A DNA stretch of 64,000 nt from Bradyrhizobium sp. 195. Lineage in GTDB: Bacteria; Pseudomonadota; Alphaproteobacteria; Rhizobiales; Xanthobacteraceae. The notes under the pieces were generated by a model that worked only from the letters and a program-made list of their open reading frames with translations, was not told the origin of the DNA and did no database searches. Positions 21,169 through 29,514 of this stretch are shown one piece after another. Location: assembly GCF_023101665.1 (NCBI RefSeq), contig NZ_CP082161.1, forward strand, positions 3,100,001 through 3,164,000, read 5' to 3'. The stretch's first letter is position 1. Every line of letters starts with the position of its first letter. The translations under genes were made by a program, and so were the position numbers.

Positions 21169-21714
21169 GTGCGCGGACGTGAGGACGAATGGACCGGCCT
21201 GATGCGGTCGGCCATGGCAGGCGATGATGCGGCGTATCATCGCCTGTTGAGGGCGGTCACGCCGGTGCTGCGCGCCGCGGCGAGGCGTGGCTTGGCGCGG
21301 GCCGGGCAACCTCCGGACCAGGCCGAGGATATCGTGCAGGAGATACTGTTGGCGGTGCACCTGAAGCGGCACACATGGGACAGCGAGGCCCGCTTTGCGC
21401 CCTGGCTGTTCGCGATCGGCCGCAACAAGCTGATCGATGCGCTCAGGCGACGCGGCAAACGCATCTTCGTCAACATTGACGATTTCGCCGAGACGCTCCC
21501 GGGCGAGGCGCCGCAGGAGACGGCCTCTGCGAGCGAGGTCGCAACCCAGCTCGGCACGCTGCCGCAGCGCCAGCGCGACGTGCTGCAGTCGATCGCGGTC
21601 GAGAGCGCCTCGATCAAGGACACGGCGGCGAAGTTTTCGATGAGCGAAGGCGCGGTGCGGGTCGCACTGCATCGCGGACTTGCGGCACTGACTGCCAAAC
21701 TGCGGGACCACTAG
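21169..21714 (+). CDS. ecfF: ECF sigma factor, EcfF-type
   Basis: A 181-residue extracytoplasmic-function sigma factor. Region 2 includes AEDIVQEILLAVHLKR near residue 52 and FAPWLFAIGRNKLID near 76; region 4 includes LPQRQRDVLQSIAVE near 130 and the helix-turn-helix SMSEGAVRVALHR near 157. It is paired with a DUF1109 anti-sigma two bases downstream. This is the arrangement of the oxidative-stress-responsive EcfF-OsrA system of Bradyrhizobium and SigF-NrsF of Caulobacter. The GTG start is supported by an AGGGG site; no ATG in frame is better placed. Confidence 0.85.
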   Translation: MRGREDEWTGLMRSAMAGDDAAYHRLLRAVTPVLRAAARRGLARAGQPPDQAEDIVQEILLAVHLKRHTWDSEARFAPWLFAIGRNKLIDALRRRGKRIFVNIDDFAETLPGEAPQETASASEVATQLGTLPQRQRDVLQSIAVESASIKDTAAKFSMSEGAVRVALHRGLAALTAKLRDH

Positions 21715-21716
21715 TC

Positions 21717-22355
21717 ATGGATACCGATCAACTCATTCGCTCGCTCGCTGCCGACAACGCCCATCGCGTGCCGCGCGTCGGCGCCGTGCTGACCATGGCG
21801 CTGCTGGTGGCCGCGCCCTTGTCGATCCTGATCTTCGCGACGTTCCTCGGCGTGCGTCACGACGTGATGAGCGCGATGCGCAACCCGTTCTTCGACATGA
21901 AGTTCGCGGTCACGCTATCGCTTGCGATCCCCGCGATCATCGTCAGCCTGCATCTGTCGCGTCCGGAAGCCTTGTTGCGCGGCTGGGGCTGGCTGTTGCT
22001 GCTTCCGGTCGGACTGCTTGCGGTTGCGATCGGCAGCGAGGCGATGATGGCGCCGGCCATGCCGATGACGATGCGGCTGATGGGCAAGAATTCGAGGGTG
22101 TGCCTGTTCGCGATTCCCGCTATGTCGCTGCCGTTGCTCGCGGGCGCGCTGTTCGGCCTGCGCCATGGCGCGCCCTCGCGCCCCGCGCTCGCCGGCGCGC
22201 TCGCCGGCCTGGTGTCGGCCGGCCTCGCCGCGACGCTCTATGCCTCGCACTGCACCGACGATTCCCCGCTGTTCGTCGCGACCTGGTACACGATCGCGAC
22301 CGCGCTGGTGACGGCGATCGGCGCAGTGGTGGGATCCAAAGTCCTGCGCTACTAG
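21717..22355 (+). CDS. osrA: DUF1109 membrane anti-sigma factor, OsrA/NrsF-type
   Basis: A 212-residue integral membrane protein with about six hydrophobic segments. Two cysteines, C129 (NSRVCLFA) and C179 (ASHCTDD), are at the positions I recall as essential for redox sensing in Bradyrhizobium OsrA; Caulobacter NrsF has an equivalent pair. It would hold the sigma factor encoded upstream inactive until oxidation. The start is two bases after the sigma stop, so the genes form an operon. Confidence 0.85.
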   Translation: MDTDQLIRSLAADNAHRVPRVGAVLTMALLVAAPLSILIFATFLGVRHDVMSAMRNPFFDMKFAVTLSLAIPAIIVSLHLSRPEALLRGWGWLLLLPVGLLAVAIGSEAMMAPAMPMTMRLMGKNSRVCLFAIPAMSLPLLAGALFGLRHGAPSRPALAGALAGLVSAGLAATLYASHCTDDSPLFVATWYTIATALVTAIGAVVGSKVLRY

Positions 22356-22365
22356 CGAGCCGGCA

Positions 22366-23469
22366 TCAGGCCGCCGGAATCGTGCTCTGTTGCATACGGT
22401 GGAAGCGCAGCACCTGCTGTGCGGTCGAGCTGCGGAGCGCCTCGTAAGCGTCGCGCAGCGTCAGCATGTCGGTCTGCGAACCGCCTGAAAGCTTCTCGCG
22501 CATGGCGATGATGGCCCGCACGCTCGGCCAGGACATGCCCGCAGCCTTGGCGAGGATCATCACGCCCTCGGTGCGGCTTTCGATCATCATGGTCTCGGCG
22601 GCCTCGACCGCGACGCCCGCGAGCGCCGCGAGCCCCGCATTGGTTTCGTCGAACTTGCCCTGCTCGGCGAACGCGGTGACCTGGAATTCGTTGAGACGGC
22701 CGTCCTCGTGCAGCGACTTCACCAGCGCACGGGCCATCTCGGTTTGCCTCGTCATGGCGGCGGCGCGGACCCGCTGGGCCGCTTCCTGGACCACGCTCGA
22801 CACCTCGTCCACAAGCTCCGGATGGGCGGCCTCAAGCTTTTTGCGCACGCTGGAGGATGCCTTGGCGACCAGCCTCAAATAGTGATGACGCGGCAGGTCC
22901 GGCCGCAGGCCGATGCAGGTGGCGAGGTCGTCGTCGCGTTCGGCACGTGTGACGAGATCGGTGAGGCTTCCCTCGGAGAGCCGCGCACCGGGATTGCTGA
23001 CGGTCGACTGCACCACGTCCTCGTTGCCCCGCGTCACCAGCACGTCGGTCAGCGCCTCCGACAGCATCCGTCGCAGCGAGATCGCCTTGAGATGCGCCTG
23101 GCCCCTCGTGCGCGCGATTTCGATCAAAGTCGTCTCGTCCAGCCGTTCCGATTTCGACAGCACCGGGCCGGAGACCTCGACGACCTCGTCGAGCGCGAGC
23201 GTGCGGATGATGTTCGGCGGGGCGGCCGCGATCGGTGCGAGGCGGTCGGCGAGCAGCGCCCTGGCTGACGTCTCGATCTGCTCGATCAGGCACTGGAACA
23301 CGTCGTCGAACACGCGAATGTGGTCATCGGAATAATCCACCGCGTTGCCCACGAAGAGATCGGTCACGCGGCGCAGCGTCTCGACCCGGCGCGCGACGGT
23401 GCCGTGCGAAAGCGCAGCCTGCAATTCCTCGAGCAGATTCTCGGATGATTTCGCGGATTTGGATCTCAT
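22366..23469 (-). CDS. DUF2336 domain protein
   Basis: A 367-residue, mostly helical cytoplasmic protein without signal or membrane segments. It matches the DUF2336 family of alphaproteobacteria, which consists of HEAT-like alpha repeats of unknown function. The helical repeats are visible through the whole length (for example RHHYLRLVAKASSSVRKKL near 192). It lies downstream of a diguanylate cyclase on the same strand with 63 bases between, so the two may be co-transcribed. A second DUF2336 protein is at 59907-60884. Confidence 0.75.
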   Translation of the reverse strand: MRSKSAKSSENLLEELQAALSHGTVARRVETLRRVTDLFVGNAVDYSDDHIRVFDDVFQCLIEQIETSARALLADRLAPIAAAPPNIIRTLALDEVVEVSGPVLSKSERLDETTLIEIARTRGQAHLKAISLRRMLSEALTDVLVTRGNEDVVQSTVSNPGARLSEGSLTDLVTRAERDDDLATCIGLRPDLPRHHYLRLVAKASSSVRKKLEAAHPELVDEVSSVVQEAAQRVRAAAMTRQTEMARALVKSLHEDGRLNEFQVTAFAEQGKFDETNAGLAALAGVAVEAAETMMIESRTEGVMILAKAAGMSWPSVRAIIAMREKLSGGSQTDMLTLRDAYEALRSSTAQQVLRFHRMQQSTIPAA

Positions 23470-23532
23470 AGCCCTGTCCTGGAGCGTTCGGTCCGGAGGC
23501 AGCTTCTGCCCTGCCGGGAGAAAATGGATTGG

Positions 23533-24690
23533 TCAGCTCGTTGCAATACGGTTGCGCCCTTGCGCCTTGGCGGAATAGAGCGCGCAGTCGGCGCGCGCGA
23601 GAAACGTGTCGGCAGTATCGACGTCGCGCAGCGTCACGACGCCCGCAGAAATGGTTACGTGCATGCCCGGGGAGAATGCGCTCCAGTCGAGATCGGCGAC
23701 GATGCTGCGCAAGCGCTCGAGCATGCGCTGCGCGGCATCGCCCGACGTGTCCGGCAGCAGCAGCAGGAATTCCTCGCCGCCATAGCGGCCGAAGCTGTCG
23801 GCCGGCCGGATGTTGGCGAACATGGTGATCGCGAAGGTGCGCAGCACCTCGTCGCCGACGGGATGGCCGTGGGCGTCGTTGATGCGCTTGAACCAGTCGA
23901 GATCGATCAGCGCGATCGCGCACGGCGTCGATGTTTGCCGCGACTTTTCGATCTCGACGTCGAGAAGGCGCATGATGCAGCGGCGGTTGTAGGAGCCGGT
24001 GAGTTCGTCGAGCTCGGCCAGTTCCTCGATGCGTTGATAGGCGGCCTTCAGTTCGATGCTGCGCCGGTACAGAATCTTGCGCAGGGTGGCGCCGAACAGG
24101 CCGAGGAAGGCGCACTGGCCGATCACCAGCACGAAGCAAAGCATCGAGGCGGTTCGCTCCAGGCGGGTCGTAACCGGCAGTCCGATCGGCAGGTCCGAGC
24201 CCAGGAAGACCAAGCCAAGCCCGCAGGTGGCAAGGCCCCAGGTGACCATCGCCTGGCTCGAAGTCATCCGCAGCGTGCCAAACGCGAAGATCAGAAACAG
24301 CACGGCGAGGAACGCGACCCCGACCGTCGGCACTGCGAGCAGAAACACCAGCTGCAGCGCCATATGCGCCGAGATCTGGAAGACGGTGAGATAATGATCC
24401 TGGAACCGGTCCCCGAAGCCGGCTTCCGACAGCACGGTGAAGGTGCCGATGATCAGGAGGCCGCCGAGCCAGAACAGCGATGGGACGGCCATCGAGACCG
24501 CCCCGCCATAGGCGTAGAGCAGCAGGACCGAGGCGCCCAGCGAGTAGCTCGCCACTTGGCCGATATACATCTGGCGGCGCTGGCGGACCCGCCGCGCCAG
24601 AACGTCGGGGGTCGCTGCCTCGGGCGTGAGGACGAGATCCGCGACCTCAGCGGCATTCCTCTCGGGAAGGGACGTCGCAGCCGTGCTCAT
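23533..24690 (-). CDS. Membrane-bound diguanylate cyclase (GGDEF)
   Basis: A 385-residue protein that would make cyclic di-GMP. About six membrane helices span residues 40-210, with no periplasmic sensor domain of size. The GGDEF domain follows; the active-site motif is GGEEF near residue 302, and RPAD five residues before it fits the RxxD inhibitory site, so product inhibition is likely. Substrate-binding LTGSYNRR and LIDLDWFKRIND are intact, so the enzyme is probably active. Confidence 0.9.
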   Translation of the reverse strand: MSTAATSLPERNAAEVADLVLTPEAATPDVLARRVRQRRQMYIGQVASYSLGASVLLLYAYGGAVSMAVPSLFWLGGLLIIGTFTVLSEAGFGDRFQDHYLTVFQISAHMALQLVFLLAVPTVGVAFLAVLFLIFAFGTLRMTSSQAMVTWGLATCGLGLVFLGSDLPIGLPVTTRLERTASMLCFVLVIGQCAFLGLFGATLRKILYRRSIELKAAYQRIEELAELDELTGSYNRRCIMRLLDVEIEKSRQTSTPCAIALIDLDWFKRINDAHGHPVGDEVLRTFAITMFANIRPADSFGRYGGEEFLLLLPDTSGDAAQRMLERLRSIVADLDWSAFSPGMHVTISAGVVTLRDVDTADTFLARADCALYSAKAQGRNRIATS

Positions 24691-25127
24691 GGTCCCGCCA
24701 GTGGTGGATCTCAGCGTAAAAATCTACGTGGCAAGCCTTTAGGTTTGGTATCCTTGGAAACCGAATCCGAACCGTGCAGCACGGAACAAGGTCATAGGCC
24801 GGCGAAGGAATTTTTACCGGTGATCAGGCATCCGTTGCGATGCGATCGAGCCAAAGGCCGGCTTGGCGAGACATATGTCGTGCAGGGCTGCTATGGAACC
24901 GGGTGAGGCTGGCCGCCTGTGCCGGACAGGCACTCCGCAGGGAAGTATCTCAGTATTATGTTACCGATCTGGATCGTGGCGGCCGATGGCTGCGGGTGGG
25001 ACAAGAAAAATGCGCCTATGTGGGGTGGATCACACACGCGCCTGTACGACTGCGGTAGCCTGAACAATTTTGCCCCCCGCGTCGAACCGTCCGCCGTATC
25101 GACCCGACCAATTTTGCGAGACGGCCT
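24691..25127. other. 437-base intergenic region without a gene
   Basis: This gap separates the divergent diguanylate cyclase and sigma genes and should hold both promoters. I see no coding sequence, palindromic repeat or RNA gene. A TGAAC (25061) with CGAA 17 bases later (25083) could be an ECF promoter for the sigma operon, but the match to any known group is weak. Confidence 0.5.
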
Positions 25128-25697
25128 TTGAGCGTGACACAGGCGGCTTCGGACGAGGTCCTCATCGCCAGGATCGCCCAAGGTGACCGGCTCGCCATGC
25201 AGGTGCTGTACGGGCGGCACCATGTCAGGGTTTACAGGTTCGGTCTCAGGCTCGTGCGGGACGAGCAGGCGGCGGAAGACCTCATCAGCGAGGTATTTCT
25301 AGACGTCTGGCGTCAAGCCGGGAAGTTCGAGGGCCGATCCGCCGTTTCCACCTGGCTGCTGGCAATCACCCGATTCAAGGCCCTGTCTGCGCTCCGGCGC
25401 AGGAAGGATTTCGAGCTGGACGAAGAGGCCGCCAACGCGATCGAGGATACGTCCGACGATCCGGAAACGGTGGTGCAGAAAAAGGATACCAGTGAGGCGT
25501 TGCGGGAGTGTCTGACGGGCCTCTCGCCCGACCATCGGGAAATCGTCGATCTCGTCTACTACCACGAGAAGTCCGTGGAAGAGGTGGCCGAAATCGTCGG
25601 GATACCGGAGAACACCGTGAAGACGCGCTTGTTCTATGCGCGCAAGAAACTGGCCGAACTGCTGAAGGCAGCCGGCATTGAGCGAGGCTGGCCATGA
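25128..25697 (+). CDS. ECF sigma factor of a sigma/anti-sigma/protease operon
   Basis: A 189-residue extracytoplasmic-function sigma factor. Region 2 includes LVRDEQAAEDLISEVFLDVW near residue 42 and STWLLAITRFKAL near 74; region 4 includes GLSPDHREIVDLVYY near 130 and the recognition helix IPENTVKTRLFYARKK near 158. The start is TTG at 25128, or GTG at 25134 two codons later. Its stop overlaps the anti-sigma start (ATGATG), so translation is coupled. It is distinct from ecfF. The signal is unknown; the linked genes point to the cell envelope. Confidence 0.88.
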   Translation: MSVTQAASDEVLIARIAQGDRLAMQVLYGRHHVRVYRFGLRLVRDEQAAEDLISEVFLDVWRQAGKFEGRSAVSTWLLAITRFKALSALRRRKDFELDEEAANAIEDTSDDPETVVQKKDTSEALRECLTGLSPDHREIVDLVYYHEKSVEEVAEIVGIPENTVKTRLFYARKKLAELLKAAGIERGWP

Positions 25698-26389
25698 TGG
25701 CTTTGAGCAAGAAGATGCTGGAGCAAGAGCCCAGTGAAATTGAACTGCTGCTGCCGTGGCACGCCGCCGGCACGCTGAATGCGCGTGACGCGCGCCGTGT
25801 CGAGGAAGCGCTGGCGCGCGATCCCGCGCTTGCCAAGCAATATGCTGCGATCCGCGGCGAGTACGAAGAGACCATCCATCTGAACGAGAGCCTGGGTGCT
25901 CCGTCGACGCGTGCGATGCAGAAGCTGTTCGCCGAGATCGACGCCGAGCCGGCGCGGGCGAGCGGCTCGCTGCCGCTGTCGGCGCGCATCGCGACCTTCT
26001 TCGCGAGCCTGTCGCCGCGCACGCTGGCCTGGTCGGCGAGCCTTGGCGCCGTCGTGCTCATGCTGCAGGCCGGAATCATCGGCGCCGTGCTGATGAAGAA
26101 CCAGCCGGCGACCTTCCAGACCGCTTCGCTCTCGACCAGCGCGCCGATCACGCGCGAGCTTGGCAGCACGGCTGCGCCGGCGCGCGCGCTGGTGCGCTTC
26201 ACGCCCGAGGCGCGCATCGCCGACATCACCGGGCTGCTCGACAGCTACCACGCCTCGATCGTCGATGGGGCCAAGGGCGGCATGTTCCGCCTCCAGTTCG
26301 ACAAGGCCATGAGCCAGGACGAGCTCGCTTCGCTGCTCGGCAAGATGCAGCGCGAGAAGTTCGTCAACCTCGCCGTCGCGGCGCCCTAG
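25694..26389 (+). CDS. Single-pass membrane anti-sigma factor
   Basis: A 231-residue protein. The cytoplasmic N-terminus has IELLLPWHAAGTLNARDARR near residue 15, an anti-sigma domain of the kind without zinc-binding cysteines. One membrane helix lies near 115-136. The periplasmic end (residues 165-231: ALVRFTPEARIADITGLL, GGMFRLQFD, LGKMQREKFVNLAV) has the order of strands and helices seen in subtilase prodomains, and the next gene encodes a subtilase. I infer that this domain may contact the protease. It overlaps the sigma gene by four bases. Confidence 0.82.
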   Translation: MMALSKKMLEQEPSEIELLLPWHAAGTLNARDARRVEEALARDPALAKQYAAIRGEYEETIHLNESLGAPSTRAMQKLFAEIDAEPARASGSLPLSARIATFFASLSPRTLAWSASLGAVVLMLQAGIIGAVLMKNQPATFQTASLSTSAPITRELGSTAAPARALVRFTPEARIADITGLLDSYHASIVDGAKGGMFRLQFDKAMSQDELASLLGKMQREKFVNLAVAAP

Positions 26390-26405
26390 GCGCGCCGCTA
26401 AGCCG

Positions 26406-28121
26406 ATGACAGGCAAGTCCGAGAGCAGGGTGCGTGCCAGGGCCTACGCTTCATCGGTCGGCGCTGTGCTTCTGATCGCCGCCGGTCTCGGCGTCGAGGT
26501 TGCGCAGGCGCAGGCGATTATGCGCACGCCCACGATCAGCGTGCCCTCGCGTACGCCGACCATCTCTCCGAGCATCGCCCCGCGTATCACCCCCAGTATT
26601 GCCGCCCGTGCGGTCAGTGTCGACCGTGGCCCGCGGACGATGGCGGCCATCCCCCACACCACGACGTCGCGCATACGGCCGACGACGCCGGTGCTGCCCT
26701 ATGCGCGCTATTCGCCGAACCTCTACCCGGCCTGCAGCGCACCCTATCGTGATGCTGACGGCGAGTGCACGGGGCAGCCGATCGCAGGCGGCCAAGGCAC
26801 TGGAAAATCTGGCAAGAAAAGCGCCGGCAAGGGGCGTGGTAACAACACCCCGGTTGCGGTCACCTCGCGCAGCTTTGCCAACGAATTCGTCGCCGAGATC
26901 GATGGTGCGCTGTCGCCCGGCGATGCCGACGAGCTGGCCCGCCGGCACGGCCTGGCGCGCGTCTCTTCGGAGAGCTTCCCGCTGATCGGGGCCACGTTCG
27001 GTCTGTTCCGCATCACCGACGGCCGGCCCTACGAGACGGTGCGGCGCGAATTCGCGGCCGACGGCAGCGTGCGCTCGGTCCAGCCGAACTTCCGTTATGC
27101 CCTCCAGGACCAGAAATCGGCGACCCCGAGCGAGGGCGATCCCGCGCAATATGCACTGGTCAAGCTCCGCCTGCCGCAGGCCCATACGCTGGCGCACGGT
27201 GCCAACGTCACGGTTGCCGTGATCGACTCCGGCATAGACGCCAAGCATCCCGAGCTTGCCAATTCCGTCGCCGACAATTTCGATGCGCTCGGCAGCGCCG
27301 AGGGGCCGCACATCCACGGCACCGGCATCGCCGGTGCGATCGTGGCGCATGACCGGCTGATGGGCAGCGCGCCCGAGGCGCGCATCATCGCGATCCGTGC
27401 CTTCGGCGGCACCAACGGCGGCGCCGAGAGTTCGTCCTACATCATCCTGCGCTCGCTGAATTACGCCGCCGAGCACGGCGCGCAGATCGTCAATATGAGC
27501 TTTGCCGGCCCAAAGGACGCGGTGATCGAGCGCGCCATCGCGGCGACCGCCGCGCGCGGCCTCGTGCTGATTGCGGCCGCCGGCAATGCCGGCGCCAAAT
27601 CGCCGCCGCTCTATCCGGCCGCCAATCCCAACGTGATCGCGGTCAGCGCGACCGACCAGCAGGACAGGCTGTTCACCGCGTCCAACCGTGGCAACTACAT
27701 CGCCGTCGCAGCGCCCGGGGTCGACATCTTCCTGCCGGCGCCGGACGGCAAATATCAGATGACGTCGGGAACCTCGTTCTCGGCCGCCTATGTCTCCGGC
27801 GTCGCGGCGTTGCTGCTCGAGCGCAATCACGCCTTGAAGCCGGAGGCGCTGCGCATGACCCTGGCGAAGACCGCGCGCGATCTCGGCTCCCCCGGGCGTG
27901 ACGAGCTTTTCGGCGACGGCCAGACCGATGCGTTCGCCGCGGTCATGGCTATTCCCGCCGACAGCGCGACGCCGGTGGCGGCTGCGTCCGGTACAACAAA
28001 ACGTGAAGATGCCGGAACGCGTCGCGACGCGCCCGGCAGCCGCGCGATCGAACAGCCCTCGCTGTCGAGTGCCGAGGATAAATCCACGATTTCTCAGGCG
28101 GATAGGCCGGCGGCGCGATAA
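26406..28121 (+). CDS. Exported S8 (subtilisin-like) serine protease
   Basis: A 571-residue secreted subtilase. The signal peptide ends near residue 38 (GLGVEVAQAQA). A Pro/Thr/Ile/Ser-rich stretch with repeated TIS and RTPT units follows to about 75, then a likely prodomain at 155-230 (NEFVAEIDGALSPGDADEL to SVQPNFRYAL). The catalytic triad is D274 (VIDSGID), H304 (HGTGIAG) and S457 (GTSFSAA). The end after residue 530 is Ser/Thr-rich and probably disordered. It starts 16 bases after the anti-sigma stop and forms one operon with the sigma factor. It may process the anti-sigma or be the output of the stress response. Confidence 0.88.
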   Translation: MTGKSESRVRARAYASSVGAVLLIAAGLGVEVAQAQAIMRTPTISVPSRTPTISPSIAPRITPSIAARAVSVDRGPRTMAAIPHTTTSRIRPTTPVLPYARYSPNLYPACSAPYRDADGECTGQPIAGGQGTGKSGKKSAGKGRGNNTPVAVTSRSFANEFVAEIDGALSPGDADELARRHGLARVSSESFPLIGATFGLFRITDGRPYETVRREFAADGSVRSVQPNFRYALQDQKSATPSEGDPAQYALVKLRLPQAHTLAHGANVTVAVIDSGIDAKHPELANSVADNFDALGSAEGPHIHGTGIAGAIVAHDRLMGSAPEARIIAIRAFGGTNGGAESSSYIILRSLNYAAEHGAQIVNMSFAGPKDAVIERAIAATAARGLVLIAAAGNAGAKSPPLYPAANPNVIAVSATDQQDRLFTASNRGNYIAVAAPGVDIFLPAPDGKYQMTSGTSFSAAYVSGVAALLLERNHALKPEALRMTLAKTARDLGSPGRDELFGDGQTDAFAAVMAIPADSATPVAAASGTTKREDAGTRRDAPGSRAIEQPSLSSAEDKSTISQADRPAAR

Positions 28122-28619
28122 CGGCTGCGACAAAGATGCGCGCGGTCCGAAGGTCAAAAAAGCAAACGCCGCTTTGAACGTTCAGCCAGCTGCCACGACC
28201 AAATTATGTGGGAGCGGTCATCCCTCCCCATCAGTCATATTAGGCGCGAGCGCCCATCCACCCCAAGCGCCCATATGGCTCGACCCGTCCGGTTGTCCCC
28301 CCGGACGGGTCTTTTCTTTTTGGGGCCATCCGATTTGGCATCCGCTTTTTGAGGCTTCGCGCTCGTTCAGCTTGCGGTTGAGGGATCGCAGCTGCGTTCG
28401 TCGTGACCGCTCGCCCGGCACGCCGCAAGCCCGTTATGCTTGTGCGAAGCTTGACTCGAAAACACAGCAAATATCCGCACGACTACGGTGATTGATGACG
28501 AAAGCCGTGTCGTTGCTGGACAGGACAAAACTTTTCCACAAAATATTCATGTCGCGTCTAAATTGATTCGTGTGCGTTGCGTCCCCCCGCGTCCGTGTTT
28601 TCCCCTGACGGGCTGGTCC
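28122..28619. other. 498-base intergenic region with a strong terminator
   Basis: No protein gene is supported here. From about 28160 to 28321 it holds a CCCTCCCC stretch, a short GGCGC-GA-GCGCC hairpin, two copies of AGCGCCCAT (28250 and 28266 areas) and a strong terminator. This could be a long 3' leader of the protease gene or a small RNA. The remainder should hold the promoter of the TIGR03809 gene. Confidence 0.45.
28282..28321 (+). terminator. Rho-independent terminator
   Basis: GACCCGTCCGG (28282-28292) and CCGGACGGGTC (28301-28311) form a perfect 11-base stem, followed by TTTTCTTTTT. It is 161 bases after the protease stop and would end that operon or a small RNA transcribed from the gap. 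Confidence 0.85.
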
Positions 28620-29390
28620 ATGACACATCGCCAAGAGTCTGATTTCGCGTCGGTCCGTGCCGTGGCTGTTGGCCGCGACGTCGCGGCACGCTGGTGCGCT
28701 CTCGCCGAGCAGCGCCTGCACCATCTCTCCGAAATGTTCGAGACCGGCCGCTGGCGCCGTTATCATTCCGAGATCGCATTCCTCGAAAACATCCAGGAAG
28801 CCAAGCGGGCCGTCCAGACCTGGCGCGCCCTTGCAACCGGCGGGGACGTCGCCGAGGCGGCTGCGAGCGTGACGCCCGCATTCGGTTGGTCGCCGGCGAC
28901 GATGCCCCGCGTGTTTCCGCGCGAGCAGCAGGCGCAGACCGTGCAGCCCAAGACCCTGCAGCCAAAGGCCGTCCACATCGCCCCCGAGACCGCCGTGCCG
29001 GTCAGGTTCGATCCGAAGCCGGACGTTCTGGCGGAGATCACCGAAGCCCCGATCGTGCCGTTCGCCACGCCTGCACCGCTCGCGGCGCCTGCCGCGATGG
29101 CCTCGTTCACTGCGCCTGCCGAGATTCCGCCGCTGAGGGCCCCCGCGGCGAGGGCACCGTTCACCGCACCCGCCGTGAGGTCACCGCTCGCCCCGCCCGC
29201 GACAATGGCGCCACTCACCGCGCCTGTTGTGAGGCCGCCGGTCGCCGCGCCCGGTGCAATGGCAGCGCTCCTGCCCCAGTTCGCCCCGCCCGCGGCCGAA
29301 ATCGTCGCAGCCCCCGACCGCGTCGTCGAATTCACCCTCAGCCTGGACGGGCTGGAAGCCAAGTACCCGCTGCTCAGGAACGCGTTCTAA
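28620..29390 (+). CDS. TIGR03809-family protein with nonapeptide repeats
   Basis: A 256-residue cytoplasmic protein. Residues 1-75 (MTHRQESDFASVRAVAVGRD and following helices) match the TIGR03809 family, whose function is unknown and which tends to occur near TIGR03808 genes, as here. Residues 156-218 consist of seven nine-residue units of the pattern APxxxxPLT (for example APAARAPFT, APAVRSPLA). The ATG at 28620 is chosen because the conserved family starts there; the frame is open further upstream. The last 20 residues (VEFTLSLDGLEAKYPLL) are again ordered in appearance. Confidence 0.75.
   Translation: MTHRQESDFASVRAVAVGRDVAARWCALAEQRLHHLSEMFETGRWRRYHSEIAFLENIQEAKRAVQTWRALATGGDVAEAAASVTPAFGWSPATMPRVFPREQQAQTVQPKTLQPKAVHIAPETAVPVRFDPKPDVLAEITEAPIVPFATPAPLAAPAAMASFTAPAEIPPLRAPAARAPFTAPAVRSPLAPPATMAPLTAPVVRPPVAAPGAMAALLPQFAPPAAEIVAAPDRVVEFTLSLDGLEAKYPLLRNAF
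29085..29273 (+). repeat. 27-base tandem coding repeat, seven units
   Basis: Seven imperfect units of 27 bases encode APAAMASFT, APAEIPPLR, APAARAPFT, APAVRSPLA, PPATMAPLT, APVVRPPVA and APGAMAALL. The units keep frame and the Ala-Pro start but vary in the middle. Such arrays often change in copy number between strains. Confidence 0.75.
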
Positions 29391-29425
29391 GTCGGCGAGG
29401 GCAGAGGCCGCCACCCCTCTCGTTC

Positions 29426-29495
29426 CGTCATCCTGAGGCGCGAGTGATGGGGCGCATCGCGCCCCATCGGGAGCCTCGAAGTGATGCACGGCCCG
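29426..29495. repeat. Short palindromic repeat, CATCCTGAGG family
   Basis: It reads CGTCATCCTGAGGCGCG, then GATGGGGCGC and GCGCCCCATC arms, and ends GATGCACGGCCCG. It is a shortened relative of the element at 8728-8857 and lies between the convergent TIGR03809 and GIY-YIG genes. Confidence 0.7.
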
Positions 29496-29514
29496 TCTGC
29501 TGCCGCATCAACGC

